From contig NC_087067.1 of the NCBI RefSeq assembly GCF_963678635.1, positions 53,808,233 through 53,872,232 of the forward strand: a stretch of 64,000 bases of DNA, read 5' to 3'. Below, piece after piece: positions 9,101 through 18,198 of the stretch. The position numbers and the translations under genes were made by a program. The stretch comes from Symsagittifera roscoffensis (taxonomy: Eukaryota > Xenacoelomorpha > Acoela > Convolutidae). Positions within the stretch are counted from its first letter, which is position 1; the number at the start of each line of letters is the position of its first letter. Under the pieces are notes generated by a model. That model had not been told where the DNA came from. It did not search any database and saw only the letters and a list, made by a program, of their open reading frames with translations.

Positions 9101-12100
9101 AATTTTGCTTTGCTCTATTGTTCTGGTAGGGAGGAGAAATAATTGGATTTTTCCGTAGTTTATCAATGTTGATCCTTGTGCTGTTGCTAGCTTGCTGGAG
9201 GTTTCCAGAGGTGTTAGCTTTGGGTGTAAGGATTTTATTTCATTCCATGTGGGAATGTTTATTATGTTTGATTCTGCTCCTGAATCAATTAAAAAATCTA
9301 TTTCAAGGTCTGGTGGTTGAAATTCTTTATTTCTTGGGCTTTCTAAGAGAAATGGTATTGTCCAAATTTTTTCTTTGGGTTGTTCTTTTTGTATATTTTG
9401 GTAGATGTGGTTTGTATTCAAGCATTTTGTTTTGGCATTTTGATCTGGTTGTGCTGTAGTATTTTTTGCATTTGTTTCTTGCGTTGTTGGTGTGGAATTT
9501 ATGGGTGTAGTGTAATGATTTTGAAGAAATTCTGATTGATTTTCATATATATGTGATGGAAAGGGTTGTTCATATATAACAGATTCATAGTCATTTTCGA
9601 CTTTTATCATATTGATAGCAAGAGTGTTTTCAGTATCACTTTCTGAATCTGATGATGTACAATTTATTTGATTGAGTTGTAACGTATCGGTTACTGTGTC
9701 ATCAATACCTGGGGGGTCTGATGTTGTTTCTGGATTAGATTGTACTTGATTGATTTGTCTTTGATGTTTAGGTGTACTGCTTCTATGACGATTATTAGAT
9801 GTATTATAGTGATTATTATTTCGGTGTGGTGATTTGGAATAATTTCTGTAACGATTATTATAACTTGGGTGTCGATTTTGTGAATTATTTCGCGATCTGT
9901 TTTGATAATTGTTGTTTGGTCTGTTATAGTTCGATCTATTATATGAGTTATTTCTTGATCGATTGTTTGGGTAATTCTGGTTTCGGTTGTTTGAATAACT
10001 TCTATTTCTATTATAGGAGTAGTTTCTATTCCTATTGTATGATGAATTTCGTGATTGGTTGTTTGGATAGTAGTTATTTCTTGGTTGGGAATTAGATCTA
10101 GAAACAAATCGTTGTGTATTCGAATTTGATCTGGAGTAGTTATTTCTACTATTTGGTCTATTGTAGTGATTTTGTGATGAATTATACGTGTTTCTTCGTT
10201 CTGGTGATCTTCCTCTATAACTTGAGTTATATGGGGATTGATTTCTTGTATAACTTGTATTGTTCGGAAGTGGCTTTCCTGAACTGTTGTTGCTGTATAC
10301 ATTTTTGTTTGGTAGATTTTGATCTTTTTTCATGTATTGATAGAATGATTTATTTGGTTCTTTGTATTTTTGAGGTTTATTTTGACTATCTTGCTGTTTT
10401 TGTCTACATTCGGAAATACTATGTCCGTATCGTCGGCAATAATTACACCATTTTTTGAAAGATGGTTTGCCTTTAAAGTTCGGGTTCTTTTCGTAAATAT
10501 TGAGTATTTCAGTGATTTTTTCAACGAGATCTGTTTCTGATTCTTGTATATTATTAATATTAGTGGGAGTCGTTTCAATTTTGTTAACGTATTGTAATTT
10601 CAGATTTTCCGTTTCTTCTAGTTTCATCGTAATTTCTGCTTGTTCTAGTTTGTCTACTAGTTTTCGAAAATCTAAATCGGGTTCTCGAATTGAAGAAGGA
10701 TGGGATGCTCTCTTTTTTATTGCTATTTTCCTTAATTGTGGTGTTAAGGTCATCATTAAGATTTCTGTCATCTTAGTGTTTTTATAGTCGTGTGTATTTA
10801 GTGAATATGCTTTTCGAACTAGTGTTTCGATTCTTACTGCTATTTGCTTGATGGTTTCGTTTGGTAATCTGCGAATTTCATTACATAAAACTCTTTGTTG
10901 TTGTTTGTTTCTTTCGGAGTCAAACATTTTTGAAAATTCTTGTGTAAATCTTTTCCAGTTTGATTTTATTTCTTGAGGTAGTACTGAAAACCATTTTTGG
11001 GCTGCGCCATCTAAGGTTGTTTGTATTAACGCTGTGCGTCGATGTATCCAATTTTGATGTAGTGGCGTATTTATTGGTTCAGGTCCGATATTTAAAATCA
11101 GGTTTGCTGTTACTGCATTTAAATAGTCTTCTACAGAGTATTCAGGGTCTGTTCCTGTGAAAACCATTAAAGGTTTGTTTGATGTTATTGATGATCCACC
11201 CATAAGGTATGGATTCATTGTCATTTGTAATGATTCTGCTGCATTTGGCATTTGAGAAAAATTTGAAAGTTGGTTTCTTGTTATTTCATGTTGTTGAAGA
11301 TAATATGGTAGTGGTATTTCATTTTGCATTTGTGATGGTTGATACGAGTGTGCAATCATTGGATTTTGTTGTTGAATTGGTTGAAAGGATTGTGTATTAA
11401 TTGGATTTTGTTGTTGAATTGCTTGTTGATGTTGTGCATCTATTGGTTGTGGAGAAAAATTCCTATGATTTATACGTGTTTTCTGTATTCCTTGTCTACG
11501 ATATTCTTGAGTATTTTGTGCAAATATATCTGGTTGTAGGAAATCTTCATCTGAGGATAAATAATCCATTTGATAAGATGTTTGTTTTTTATTTTTATTT
11601 TGTTGAAAAAATGGGTAATTTTCACTGCGATCCTGTGGAGGATTTGGTTGAAAATTATTTGAATTATATTGGGCTGTTGGGTTATCCCAGTTTCGAGGTT
11701 TTGTATATTGATTAAAATTCCTTTGTGGTTGATAATTTGTTTTTGACGGATGTGTATAATTATAATTATGGTCTGCAAAGTTGTTTCTAGTGAATGTTTT
11801 GCGTGTTTTTGATGGTATTGTCACGGGTTTGTATGTTTGATAATCCATATGTGAATATTTAGGGGCAACCGAAGGTTTTACGGTTGATTGTAAGGTTACC
11901 TGTGTTTGTGAAGGATTTGTATTTCTTGGTGTTGTTAAATTTGGGCGTATTGGTGAAATACTTTGTTGTGTAGTTGTTGTGTGTACAATTTCTTCATTTA
12001 TGAAGTGTGATGGTGTCTGGATATCTTGTTGAGTAAGATTCCTAGTTCCATTGAGGTTTTCATTGTGTATGACTGTAGAGTTTAAACTATTATTTTGTGT

Positions 12101-12970
12101 ATCGGGTAAAAATGTATTATAGTTTAATGGTGTTGCATCAATTGTTAATGGTATTACTCTTACATAGTCTCTTATGTAAGATATTGTACCTATTGCTTGA
12201 CTTGAGATTGATTGTGGGAAGCTTATAAATGCGGGATGAGACCATTCGGGGTCCCAAACATAATCTGATTGTTCTGTGATAGCGGTTTCATCGTTCGAAT
12301 TTTGGGGTCTAAAATTTTTTCTTGCTTGTGCAATTAAATCAATATTGTGTGTGAAATAATCTATTATGAACCATGCTAAAATTTTTTGTAAATCGTGTCT
12401 GGTATGTTGTGAAACGTCGTCTTTCGTGAAATTTTCTTTAATGACGTTCAAATAACTAGAGAGTAGTGTGATTTCATGTCGTACTCTTAAATGTTTAGAT
12501 GTGTCTGTCGGTGAGACATTTGTTAATGGTAGTTCATTTTCTAATATTGAAATATAACTATATATTATTGCGAAAACTTCATTGGTGAAAATGGAGTTTG
12601 CTCTTTGTGAGTTATGGTATTGGATGCTTTTTATATATTCTGAAAAGACTTTTGAAAATTCTAAATCGAGATCGTCTGTTTGAATAGTATATGTTCTATT
12701 ATTATGGTTTGGGGAAGTGAATTCTATAGAGTAGATTCCATACTGTTGTGTTATGTTGCATATATCTTTTAGATAGTGATCTATGATTTGTCTTTTGATT
12801 TTTACATCGGGGAACTCTGTTTTACATGGACTAATTCCGGGTTCAAATAAATTTATGAGTAAATTTTGACAAAATAAGTGTTGTCCTCTATCAGTATCTG
12901 CGTCTACTATAAAGGGAAAGATTTCATCATCATCTGGAGTTTCTTCACCTGGAGTGTGTGTTGAGCTCAT
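6137..12970 (-). CDS. Gag-PR-RT-RNase H polyprotein of a Ty3/gypsy-type element, 2,277 aa
   Basis: One uninterrupted frame from ATG at 12970. The first 800 residues are a Gln/Asn-rich Gag. A CCHC knuckle (CNYCRRYGHSISEC) lies near residue 840 and is followed by a low-complexity Asn/Arg/Ser/Tyr-rich tract of some 150 residues. The protease has LIDSGAES near 1228 and IIGIPFISKY downstream. Reverse transcriptase runs through KIVLDARYLNSL, FTTADMNSAYNQ and FNRLFYGIS to the catalytic YLDD near 1736. RNase H has CDASNFGIGAAL near 1885 and TDHKP. The first half of integrase (HSGSEKTYSNF) begins just before the TAG that ends this frame. Gag and pol share one frame with no frameshift signal. Composition is strongly A-rich on the coding strand, unlike the 24-kb element. 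Confidence 0.93.
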   Translation of the reverse strand: MSSTHTPGEETPDDDEIFPFIVDADTDRGQHLFCQNLLINLFEPGISPCKTEFPDVKIKRQIIDHYLKDICNITQQYGIYSIEFTSPNHNNRTYTIQTDDLDLEFSKVFSEYIKSIQYHNSQRANSIFTNEVFAIIYSYISILENELPLTNVSPTDTSKHLRVRHEITLLSSYLNVIKENFTKDDVSQHTRHDLQKILAWFIIDYFTHNIDLIAQARKNFRPQNSNDETAITEQSDYVWDPEWSHPAFISFPQSISSQAIGTISYIRDYVRVIPLTIDATPLNYNTFLPDTQNNSLNSTVIHNENLNGTRNLTQQDIQTPSHFINEEIVHTTTTQQSISPIRPNLTTPRNTNPSQTQVTLQSTVKPSVAPKYSHMDYQTYKPVTIPSKTRKTFTRNNFADHNYNYTHPSKTNYQPQRNFNQYTKPRNWDNPTAQYNSNNFQPNPPQDRSENYPFFQQNKNKKQTSYQMDYLSSDEDFLQPDIFAQNTQEYRRQGIQKTRINHRNFSPQPIDAQHQQAIQQQNPINTQSFQPIQQQNPMIAHSYQPSQMQNEIPLPYYLQQHEITRNQLSNFSQMPNAAESLQMTMNPYLMGGSSITSNKPLMVFTGTDPEYSVEDYLNAVTANLILNIGPEPINTPLHQNWIHRRTALIQTTLDGAAQKWFSVLPQEIKSNWKRFTQEFSKMFDSERNKQQQRVLCNEIRRLPNETIKQIAVRIETLVRKAYSLNTHDYKNTKMTEILMMTLTPQLRKIAIKKRASHPSSIREPDLDFRKLVDKLEQAEITMKLEETENLKLQYVNKIETTPTNINNIQESETDLVEKITEILNIYEKNPNFKGKPSFKKWCNYCRRYGHSISECRQKQQDSQNKPQKYKEPNKSFYQYMKKDQNLPNKNVYSNNSSGKPLPNNTSYTRNQSPYNSSYRGRSPERRNTYNSSQNHYNRPNSRNNYSRSNSNTQRFVSRSNSQPRNNYYPNNQSRNSSYNRNRNYSYNRNRSYSNNRNQNYPNNRSRNNSYNRSNYNRPNNNYQNRSRNNSQNRHPSYNNRYRNYSKSPHRNNNHYNTSNNRHRSSTPKHQRQINQVQSNPETTSDPPGIDDTVTDTLQLNQINCTSSDSESDTENTLAINMIKVENDYESVIYEQPFPSHIYENQSEFLQNHYTTPINSTPTTQETNAKNTTAQPDQNAKTKCLNTNHIYQNIQKEQPKEKIWTIPFLLESPRNKEFQPPDLEIDFLIDSGAESNIINIPTWNEIKSLHPKLTPLETSSKLATAQGSTLINYGKIQLFLLPTRTIEQSKILNKPFKQIFHITDIKYNIIGIPFISKYIPTINILNSKILIKDKYTKTKETSLTFFQRLNKQPPFFSKFYPIYNQQRKHLKPLSGNIYNFSIKQVHQYDKEQNKQKFYMSDFEFKPIHKFFKITISSIKYLKNSNSDKISLHVYNNTPYQVTLPLGLLGYCETNATITPIHEKAYRVNNILQLLDICQSTILNEELSINNIISNENRNTDYFTKTPYFKPTFNISNYTEHQQKFLTMFNFQHSQITQDEFEKLAKQLIKYSSVYATSKFDVGKISSSLHLPLKPDAVFKKQRASKVPIHLHDKVNRLLDILEQYNIISPVNKEEQPKGNTFINPVIILAKGESLKIVLDARYLNSLIDESKCNWPIEPIQVILTKINGKYFTTADMNSAYNQMPLDEQSRRLTQFVIGNQQYEFNRLFYGISIGPAAFSAFMSKIFRPLILKKNAITYLDDVFMQSQTKDEMFKVLETYHQILQNENLKAAPDKSHFFLTKVKFLGHNIERKTITPLKSRIDAIQKLQPPTNKKKIQEFLGMLNFLSKYVYKMQLYLRPFYNILRQQNNFEWNTEHQTRFEEIKKLLTEQISNTIPDPDQPFYAMCDASNFGIGAALLQSHNGTNKMNLISANSRLFTQAELRLSTLMRECTAIIYTLTEYEFLILGSKHPTVLFTDHKPIIFLFTQKSNPNHRVYRFQLILMKFPNLHIVWTAGKNLALPDTLSRNTPPELLTRKTTVEIPKNIKFYLAENETSPRLECKYAVKTDIEQSQINNLQHFPLYLDCQNNHYEVDLLGTSTFKPIPYSQWIKNNTQQKRTKQHLPKKDHFPLIEKEDLTDKINLSGPQTSDSKYTINQVFDLHDPLDTIPLSKLEIENIFLPPTETITISTLKQYQNLDPVIRQLKSWHKYKTKPIKADSTILGNKTLLRYFRKFNNTTINEKTDLLEYNLNESTVPCLPISMILIAFNISHTQNIKGHSGSEKTYSNFIQNFYFPNAPI

Positions 12971-13412
12971 TTTTTCGTTCGATGACTGTTAATATGTAAT
13001 TATTAATGTGTCGAATTGGTTGATTCCAATTGTATAGATGTACTGGTTTGTGTTTGTACTGCTTTTTTATTCTTCTTTTTCCTCTTTGTGATGAATTTGA
13101 AGTTGTTTCTGAGTCAGAAAAATATAATTGATCGTGAAGTGGGTAATTTTTATCTACTGATTCTTTTAGTTTGTAAAGTTCGTCTAAACTGTTGGTTTCT
13201 GATTCTGAAAATGCGTTTCGATTCTTTGAAAATCTTTTTCGTGTTATTTGTCTTTGTTTAGTTATTATTTTTCTCTTTAGTGTTTGTCGTTTTGTGCGAA
13301 TGTATCCAACTGTTTGTGTATGAGGTGTGATTACAAGGTCGTATTTTTTGTTATCTATTTCACAATTGTGTAAAATGATTGTTTGTTTATTTCCTAGGTT
13401 TTTAAATGACAT
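12945..13412 (-). CDS. Basic 155-aa ORF upstream of and overlapping gag
   Basis: An ATG-started ORF whose 3' end overlaps the gag-pol start by 26 nt in a different frame. The product is rich in Lys and Arg in clusters (RTKRQTLKRKIITKQRQ near residues 39-55; GKRRIKKQYKHK near 112), separated by a Ser/Glu patch. This suggests a nuclear or nucleic-acid-binding protein. It is the first ORF after the leader, so it would be translated first on the genomic RNA. No family is recognised. It could be an accessory protein or an N-terminal extension of Gag joined by frameshifting in the overlap. Confidence 0.5.
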   Translation of the reverse strand: MSFKNLGNKQTIILHNCEIDNKKYDLVITPHTQTVGYIRTKRQTLKRKIITKQRQITRKRFSKNRNAFSESETNSLDELYKLKESVDKNYPLHDQLYFSDSETTSNSSQRGKRRIKKQYKHKPVHLYNWNQPIRHINNYILTVIERKNELNTHSR

Positions 13413-14150
13413 AAGGTTTAGGATGACGGATGCAAAAGGTTGTTAAATGATTTCTATTTTCTTAAACTGTTAGTTCTTACGATTTTTTGGTTAGCTTAAC
13501 CTGGGTCTTTTTGTTCAGGGTTGGAGAGAAAAGTATATCGATTCCGGAGAATGATTTTACTTTCTCGTGACTAGTATAAGCTAAGGTGTTAACTTACTTA
13601 ATCTTACTTAAGGGAGTGATTGTGTTCAAGGGTTGGAGAATAGTAAATCGATCCACAAGGTTCAGGTATAATTAGAACGCGAGTAGTTCGTTAGGTACTA
13701 TTTTAAACTTACTAAGTCTAAGATTTATCCTGGGTCTGGTAAGAGGGGGGGTCAAGTGAAGGATGAATAACCGAAGTTCTTCACTGCTTATCCTAATTTG
13801 AATGATTAGTTTTGTTTAAAAATTTCTATTAGTCTTGGGTTTTTAGAAAGGGTTGGATAGTGAATCGACGTTTGAGGTCGTTAGACACTAATTAAGTGGG
13901 TGGGGGAGAACAAAGTTGTTCTGTTTGATCCAAGGATAAGCCTTGATGATCAAATTTAAAATTTAATTAAGTAGAAAATGATTTAAGATCCAAGGATAAG
14001 CCTTGATGATCTGGTTTTAAAATTAAGTGACTTTAAGTTTTAATAATGTTTTAATTTGTGTAAAGTAAAGATTTAGTGTTTTTATGATATTAGTGGGTTT
14101 GATGATTGCTGTTATGTTTTAGGTGATGAAGCTGGAACAACAGGATGATT
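13413..14150 (-). repeat. Leader of the gypsy-type element with imperfect internal repeats
   Basis: No ORF here. A block containing GGGTTGGAGA or GGGTTGGATA followed by a TATCGAT/AATCGA core recurs imperfectly near 13518, 13630 and 13850. A 25-bp block is perfectly repeated at 13927-13951 and 13987-14011 (core CCAAGGATAAGCCTTGATG), exactly 60 bp apart. The position, between the probable LTR and the first ORF, fits a leader that could hold packaging or primer-binding signals, though no primer-binding site is certain. Confidence 0.45.
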
Positions 14151-15075
14151 TATGATTACTAACCATTTATTGTCATGCTACTAATTTTTATTTTTATTTT
14201 CCAATAAATATTTTTCAAACATGTTTTGTATAATACTGCAGAATTTTAAGAAAACGATCTTAGATCTTTTTATCAATCGTTATTGTATAATATTAATTTT
14301 GTTTAGCGCCTGAAATGATTTTGAAGATTAGCTTCAAGGTTTTATGTTTGCAAATGGAAATCTAAATTCATTGCAAGTAGTATTCGAAATATAAAAGTTT
14401 GTTCTGGCTTTTGCCGAACTATCATATAACTATACGGCAAGTTTCTACTTTGTCGTATGTCGTCTTTGGTTCGATGTCTTCTTCCAATTCCGGGTAGTTC
14501 TATTATGGTTCGGAATATTGGCTCTGATCTATTGAGTCGGAGAGACATTTCAATTAAATTATTGTCGTATAACATTTTGTAAATGTTTTTGTCTAATTTC
14601 TAATCTATTCTTGGTTAATTCTAATCTAATAAGGTCTTGTTCGAGACTTATGGTCGCACCAGATGAGTTATGACTGGGGCGTAACTCATAGAGTAATTTC
14701 GGATAGGGTACACCGTCTGCTCGTCACGCTATCTTATTTTCGGCCGGATAGATTCGTGCAACTTCTTAGTCTAATACCGATCCTAATCTTACTCTTATAC
14801 TATCTAGTCTCAGGTTGTTTAACTAGTCTCTGCTAGGCTCAATAGATCTAGGGTATACTGGTTTATTGCGGCTGCTGAAGTGCTCGGGAGAGTCCAACTA
14901 ATTTCTAAGTTAAATTCAAATCTCTCTGGTGCTGAAATTACAAGTAACTTCAGCACTTACAAATAAGTGGGTTGTTAGTTAGATGGATCATGATTGGTTA
15001 ATATTAAATACTTTACATTGGTAAAACATTTAATTTATCCAATCATAAAATATAGTTTAGATCAGGTTCCAGGTT
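14151..15075 (-). repeat. Probable 5' LTR region of the gypsy-type element, ends unresolved
   Basis: This interval lies between the leader and a fragment of another pol copy, so an LTR is expected here. One candidate span is 14171-14961 on the plus strand (TGTCATGC at one end, CACTTACA at the other), with a TGG on the minus strand 5 nt inside. A polypurine tract is not evident, and the 3' LTR needed for comparison lies outside the window. An inverted repeat (GTGCTGAA/TTCAGCAC) sits at 14930-14958. Confidence 0.35.
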
Positions 15076-15078
15076 GTT

Positions 15079-15185
15079 GAAATTCTACTTTTTTAATATT
15101 TTAGATTGTGAGGTGAAAACTTTGTAATGTTTTTGTGGTTGATTTCTAAGGCGAGATGATTGGCGTTGTTGTGATTTTTTTTGTT
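15079..15185 (-). pseudogene. Fragment of integrase C-terminus from a second copy
   Basis: Aligned by eye with 4755-4840, this stretch keeps the final residues of the same pol gene, for example QSKILKK just before the stop and RNQP upstream, with scattered substitutions. Similarity fades beyond about 15,185. It indicates a related copy ended here just upstream of the element's LTR, perhaps in a head-to-tail arrangement. The copy seems to have pol followed directly by LTR-like sequence with no env-like gene. Confidence 0.6.
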
Positions 15186-15189
15186 CCAG

Positions 15190-16060
15190 GTAAAAGAATT
15201 CGATGGGTTGTATGGACAGAAGTTCTTCTGTGATCATCGCGTTCGTTTTCAATGGCAGCCGAAAAACTTACTTCCAAACGTCTAGAACCAGTATTCCTGT
15301 AGAACGTAATTTAGAAAGAAGATTGGGTGTTTCTATGCACTGCTTGTAGATGATTCGAGGACGAAATTTGGTGATGATCTGAATGAGAGTTTCAGTGGTA
15401 CACTTCTTGAAATTATTTTTGTGGTGGGCGTTCAAGCTGTTGTTGATGAAGTCGTACCAGAAAATCAGCTGAATTTTTCTCCCGATGTGCCCGTTTTCAC
15501 TAAAAAAGCTTTCAAGTTGTTGATGTGGATTTGCAGTACTCGGATTTAGACATTCATCTCAATTAGCTGAAACTATTCAATAAGTTTGGAGAAATTCGGT
15601 TACAATAGTGATGAAACATTCGAACGCTTAATCCATCATTGCAGTTTTTCTTGCGGGGCAGACCGAAGTCTCCGGAAAATTGGAGAAACCTTTTTTGGCT
15701 TCAAAACATTTTTTAATTTAAAGTTCAGTTGTGCTGTTAATTAAAAGCCATGATCACTGGTTAAAGACTCGCTGTAAAAAGCCTGTTTGAGAGCTTGAAT
15801 TTCTTTTAGTAACTTAATTGACCCCTCTTGATACCTTCCTGAAGTAAGGAGGAGAATCTTCTCAATCTCGTTAGTTTTTATTGGCCTTTAACTTTATTTT
15901 GTGACGAAAACACAGTTCATGTTTTTGTGATGAGCGTCTGTTGTCACTAATAAAACAAATTTCACCCAGATGCGAAGCTTCTCTTGGCAAACACTAGAGA
16001 GAACACTCCAAAAAGCAGCTTCAGATAGTACAGTATAAAAACATAAAAATTAGCCTCGAA
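15190..16060. other. Unassigned stretch
   Basis: I see no convincing ORF, splice pattern, terminal repeats or RNA gene here. The sequence is less AT-biased than its left neighbour and may be decayed transposon DNA. Confidence 0.5.
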
Positions 16061-16069
16061 TTTGCAAAA

Positions 16070-16156
16070 TTTCGGCTAGGTCTAGGATTTGATCTGCGAC
16101 CTACTGCAATCAAGAGGTTTTGAGTCTCACGCACTTACCACTCACTCAGCCACACA
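16070..16156 (-). repeat. tRNA-derived SINE-like head (tRNA-Leu-like)
   Basis: On the minus strand this shows both parts of an internal RNA polymerase III promoter: a box A (TGTGGCTGAGTGAGTGGTA, 16136-16154) and a box B (GCAGATCAAATCC, about 16085-16097). Between them is an anticodon-arm-like segment whose loop contains CTCAAAA, as in a leucine tRNA. Pairing in the arms is imperfect and no CCA-proximal acceptor stem closes cleanly, so this is a tRNA-derived repeat or tRNA pseudogene and not a working tRNA gene. Confidence 0.55.
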
Positions 16157-16330
16157 GCTTAACCACCGACAAACCCTAGTCACGAATAAAGCAGCTACAT
16201 ATGCTAATAAATTGCCAATTCTAGAGGTTTTGAGTCTCACGCACTAACCACTCATTCAGCCACACAGCTTAACCACCGACAAACACTAGTCACGAATAAA
16301 GCAGCTACATATACTAGTAAATTGCCAATG
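16113..16330. repeat. Two-copy tandem duplication, 110-bp period
   Basis: 16113-16222 and 16223-16330 are near-identical, beginning AGAGGTTTTGAGTCTCACGC and ending ATTGCCAAT. The unit carries the box A half of the tRNA-like head, so the minus strand has two box A elements but only one box B. Differences between the copies are a few single bases, so the duplication is fairly recent. Confidence 0.85.
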
Positions 16331-16656
16331 CAATTCAGTAAAAGTGGCACCAAATACAAATAGACACAGTTTTGCGAGTAATAATTTGGACTACAAAAAT
16401 GTGAAGGCATCCTCACTAACTTTGCATCTAACAAATCGGAAAGCATAGAGCCACCTTATGTGTAAATTATGCATTTCAAAATATTGCGAGATATATTGAC
16501 TTAGAAAACCGAGTTTTCCTTATTGTTATGTTGCTTGAAACAAATTGCTTTTTCGGTTATTTTGATTACTAATTAATAATCTAATGACAAAGCACATGTT
16601 TTCAAAAAGCTGTAAAGGTGACCCAAATATTGCACCAGTAAAGGTGTAAAGGTGAC

Positions 16657-17077
16657 CAGGGGCGGATCTAGGATTTTCTCGAGGGGGGGGGGGCGGATTT
16701 TCAAACATTTTTCCAAAATTTTGATGACCTTTTTTTTTAGGTCGACCAAATTGATTTTTTCGAGCTCTCTCAAAGCACTGTTTTGCCCCTTTTTTGGCTA
16801 ATTTTTCTGCGCCGCCGGCAAAATTTTGAAAAAAGTCAAAAAGCCGTCTTTGGGCACTTTTTGAAAAATTTTGACAAAAAAAAAACGCGTTTTTTTTGGC
16901 GCGCGCTCCCCCTCAAAGTTAGTATATATTGGCGCCAAAGGCGCCTTTAGAAAAATTTTAGGGTCGGTCGGCCAAAAATGGATTTCTGAAAAAGTTTAAA
17001 AAGGGGGACCCTTTGGGTCGGCAGGGGGTCGAATCCCTCAGGAGGGGGCGTCCGCCCCCCTCCTAAATCCGACCCTG
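16657..17077. mobile_element. hAT-type MITE, 421 bp
   Basis: The ends are imperfect terminal inverted repeats: CAGGGGCGGATCTAGGATTT on the left and, read inward on the other strand, CAGGGTCGGATTTAGGAGGG on the right. Both sides are flanked by the same 8 bp, AAGGTGAC (16649-16656 and 17078-17085). Eight-base duplications with CAGGG...-type ends are typical of hAT transposons. There is no transposase ORF, so it is non-autonomous. G-runs and C-runs lie just inside the ends. Confidence 0.85.
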
Positions 17078-17085
17078 AAGGTGAC

Positions 17086-17848
17086 CCAAAAGTTGCACAC
17101 TAAGCTGACCTTTGTACAAAAAAGAAGGTTCGTAAAAGCAGTTTAAGCTGACTCTAGTGCAACCATCAGAAAACATGTACAATCTTTAGCTCTAACATGT
17201 TTTAATTAAACGCGGTAACTTGGAGTCAGAAAAAATTATTTCTTTCAAATATCACCGTTTTTTATTATGTTCGACTCAAAGTGCAAACCAGTATTCTAAA
17301 AGATGAAAAACAGCTCAAAAATAGTTAATCTCTACAAAGCATTTTTTAGAAATGGCTGTATCACTGTATTCTGCCAGATGGGAACCGAAGGGAACCGAGA
17401 GTGTGGAACGACGAGGATGTAGGGGATTGGGGGGAGGGGGATAGGTGAGTAATTTATGTTCGCTTACGTCGTAGACGTCTTCCGCTTTCTTCTTCACGAC
17501 CATAGTTCTGAATCAGTAGTGTTTTTTGCTTATGGCAATCTAATCTACACGGACTATACGTGCATGATGTCAATCACTGGTCAGAAGTCAAAGTGATTCT
17601 TATTGAACAAAATGTACGTTTTTAAAATGTTTAAGCAGGGTCAAGGTGGATGGAAAATTCGAACGCCAAGTGCATTAATAATTTCAATAGGACCTAATGC
17701 TTAGTTTGGATCGCAACATCACAAAAAGTATATGCGCTATAAGCAAGGGGGAACTTAGAACTTATAGGAAACTGTTAAAAAACACATTCTTGTTTAACTT
17801 CTTCCATTGGTCAAAATAAACACTAGCAGATGTTTGCACATTTAGAGC
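17086..17848. other. Unassigned stretch
   Basis: No convincing gene, terminal repeat or RNA element is seen between the MITE and the LTR of the Mag-like element. Confidence 0.5.
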
Positions 17849-18198
17849 TGTCAAAGGTGATACTTTATGCTAACATTATAACCTCTAAGTTATATTAAGC
17901 TCTAACCTATGACTATGTTAATTTAAAGATACCTGCCAAAAGCGCAACGGCTTTTGGTAGATCTAGAGAGATTGTTCATTGTCTATTTTTGATATGCAAC
18001 GAATCTGACGGAACTAAATCTTAATTCAACCTTTTCATTATCTCTTAACTTTAGCGTAGTTACCTTAGTCTTTTATTTAGTCTTAAAAAAAAGCCTACAA
18101 CTAATTGTAGGAATCTTAACCCGACCTGTCTTAAATTAGCCTTAGTTTAAATTCAACCATTAACAACCTATAGACGGTTTATAGTAAACTTTTTAACA
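17849..18198 (+). repeat. 5' LTR of Mag-like element, 350 bp
   Basis: It begins TGTCAAAG and ends TTTAACA, so it has TG...CA ends, and matches 25023-25372 over the same length of exactly 350 bp with few differences. It is followed directly by a candidate primer-binding site. It contains AAAAGCCTACAACTAATTGT and an inverted repeat near GCCAAAAGCGCAACGGCTTTTGG (stem CCAAAAG/CTTTTGG), which could be part of the transcript end. Confidence 0.85.

Noticed and set aside
9691..10302. 203-codon minus-strand frame rich in Ile and Thr
   Set aside because: It is the shifted reading of the Asn/Arg/Ser/Tyr-rich tract in gag; the codon repeats create a long open frame by composition.
14342..14575. 77-codon minus-strand frame in the probable LTR
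   Set aside because: Short, no recognised family, and lies in sequence better explained as LTR.
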